A stretch of DNA of 6,527 nucleotides, taken from NCBI GenBank assembly GCA_003139735.1, contig PLGA01000539.1, positions 9,993-16,519 on the forward strand. The letters are read 5' to 3'. The notes below the pieces were generated by a model. The model was not told the DNA's origin, did no database searches, and was given only the letters and a program-made list of their open reading frames with translations. Every line of letters begins with the position of its first letter. Within the stretch, counting starts at the first letter, position 1. The DNA is from Bryobacterales bacterium (GTDB lineage: Bacteria > Acidobacteriota > Terriglobia > Bryobacterales > Bryobacteraceae). The translations under genes were made by a program, and so were the position numbers. Below are positions 5,902 to 6,527 of this stretch, piece by piece.

Positions 5902-6527
5902 TCACGCCTCCTTTAGCGCCTTGTTGATATCGAGCGCAACCAGCTTTAGTAACTCGTCGTCTTTCATCTCCGTCAGCAGCATGCCGGCGCCGCCCTCCAG
6001 TAACTCCTGCGACAGTTGGCGCTTGGAATCGATGAGCTGATCGATTTTCTCTTCCACGGTACCGCGGCAGACGAACTTATGCACCAGCACGTTCTTGGTC
6101 TGGCCGATGCGGAAGGCGCGGTCCGTGGCCTGGTTCTCGACGGCCGGGTTCCACCACCGGTCGAAATGCACGACGTGCGAGGCTGCGGTCAGGTTCAGGC
6201 CCGAGCCTCCGGCCTTAAGCGAAAGCACGAAGAAACCCACGGCTTCGTCTTCCTGGAATTGGCGTACCAGATCCTTGCGCTTCTTTACTTCGGTTTCTCC
6301 GTGCAGCACCAGGCCGGGCCGTTCGAAAACCGAGCCGAGGAAACCGGCCAGCGGCGCGGTCACCTCGCGGAACTGGGTGAAGACGAGGACCTTCTCCTGT
6401 TTGGCCGCAATGACCTCGGCGATATCGCGCAGGCGCCTCCACTTCCCGCTGTCTTCCTCGGACCATTCGCCATCGCCCAGCCACTGCGACGGGTGGTTAC
6501 AGATCTGTTTGAATCGCATCAGGAACG
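5902..6527 (-). CDS. SNF2-family helicase (DEAD/DEAH-box plus helicase C), C-terminal part
   Basis: The frame is open to the window edge, so the 5' end of the gene, including the N-terminal ATPase lobe, is missing; about 207 residues are present. The visible part is the second RecA-like lobe of a SWI2/SNF2 double-stranded DNA translocase. It reads FLMRFKQICNHP at the edge (6525-6490), VLVFTQFREV, then LHGETEVKKRKDLVRQFQ, motif V SLKAGGSGLNLTAA, HFDRWWNPAVENQATDRAFR, and motif VI QATDRAFRIGQ with its arginine-finger region. HKFVCRGTVEEKID and a short C-terminal helix end the protein. All C-lobe motifs look intact. The SWIM gene directly downstream is the expected partner. Such enzymes remodel or translocate along DNA; a specific function in bacteria is mostly undefined. 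The ATG at 6519 is internal, not the start. Confidence 0.92.
   Translation of the reverse strand, partial: FLMRFKQICNHPSQWLGDGEWSEEDSGKWRRLRDIAEVIAAKQEKVLVFTQFREVTAPLAGFLGSVFERPGLVLHGETEVKKRKDLVRQFQEDEAVGFFVLSLKAGGSGLNLTAASHVVHFDRWWNPAVENQATDRAFRIGQTKNVLVHKFVCRGTVEEKIDQLIDSKRQLSQELLEGGAGMLLTEMKDDELLKLVALDINKALKEA

Noticed and set aside
4940..5905. 321-codon ORF on the - strand overlapping the SWIM gene in another frame
   Set aside because: It covers the SWIM gene, which has the zinc-binding motif and a proper ribosome binding site. The product of this frame is Arg/Gly-rich and featureless.

Overview
The window holds the distal part of a gas vesicle (gvp) operon on the + strand (about 1-4892). 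It converges on a two-gene - strand unit (5008-6527) encoding a SWIM zinc-finger protein and the C-terminal end of a SNF2-family helicase. The DNA is clearly GC-rich, genes are tightly packed with good Shine-Dalgarno sequences, and stop/start overlaps are common. This points to a GC-rich bacterium rather than an archaeon or a low-GC firmicute. A SWIM/SNF2 pair beside a gvp cluster would fit an acidobacterium, deltaproteobacterium or similar Gram-negative phylum, but the sequence alone does not settle the phylum.

Order on the + strand: gvpN C-terminus (1-291); an unrecognised 104-aa coiled-coil protein (296-610); a doubtful 75-codon ORF (624-851); gvpF/L (848-1651); gvpG (1651-1944); a 661-aa tandem ArsA/Get3-family ATPase (1963-3948); gvpS-like (3941-4216); gvpK (4182-4559); gvpJ-like (4575-4892). 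The core order N-F-G-x-S-K-J matches the Bacillus megaterium cluster (N-F-G-L-S-K-J), except that the ATPase occupies the slot held there by the second F/L paralogue, gvpL. The main shell gene gvpA is not in the window and probably lies upstream of gvpN or elsewhere.

GvpN (AAA+ ATPase), GvpF/L, GvpG, GvpK and the GvpA-like minor proteins GvpS and GvpJ are assembly, nucleation and minor shell factors, so this stretch is the accessory half of the system. The most interesting element is the fused double Get3/ArsA ATPase translated within it. It has both P-loops, both switch motifs and a CxxC pair in each half. It lacks cysteines at the places where the arsenite-binding cysteines of E. coli plasmid R773 ArsA should be. 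Together with its position, this suggests a Get3-like targeting or chaperone role, or a positioning role, in gas vesicle biogenesis rather than arsenite export.

The - strand pair looks like an unrelated chromosomal neighbour. The SNF2 gene runs out of the window at its 5' end and is followed 3 nt later by the SWIM protein gene. No RNA genes, CRISPR arrays, insertion sequences or convincing promoters were seen.
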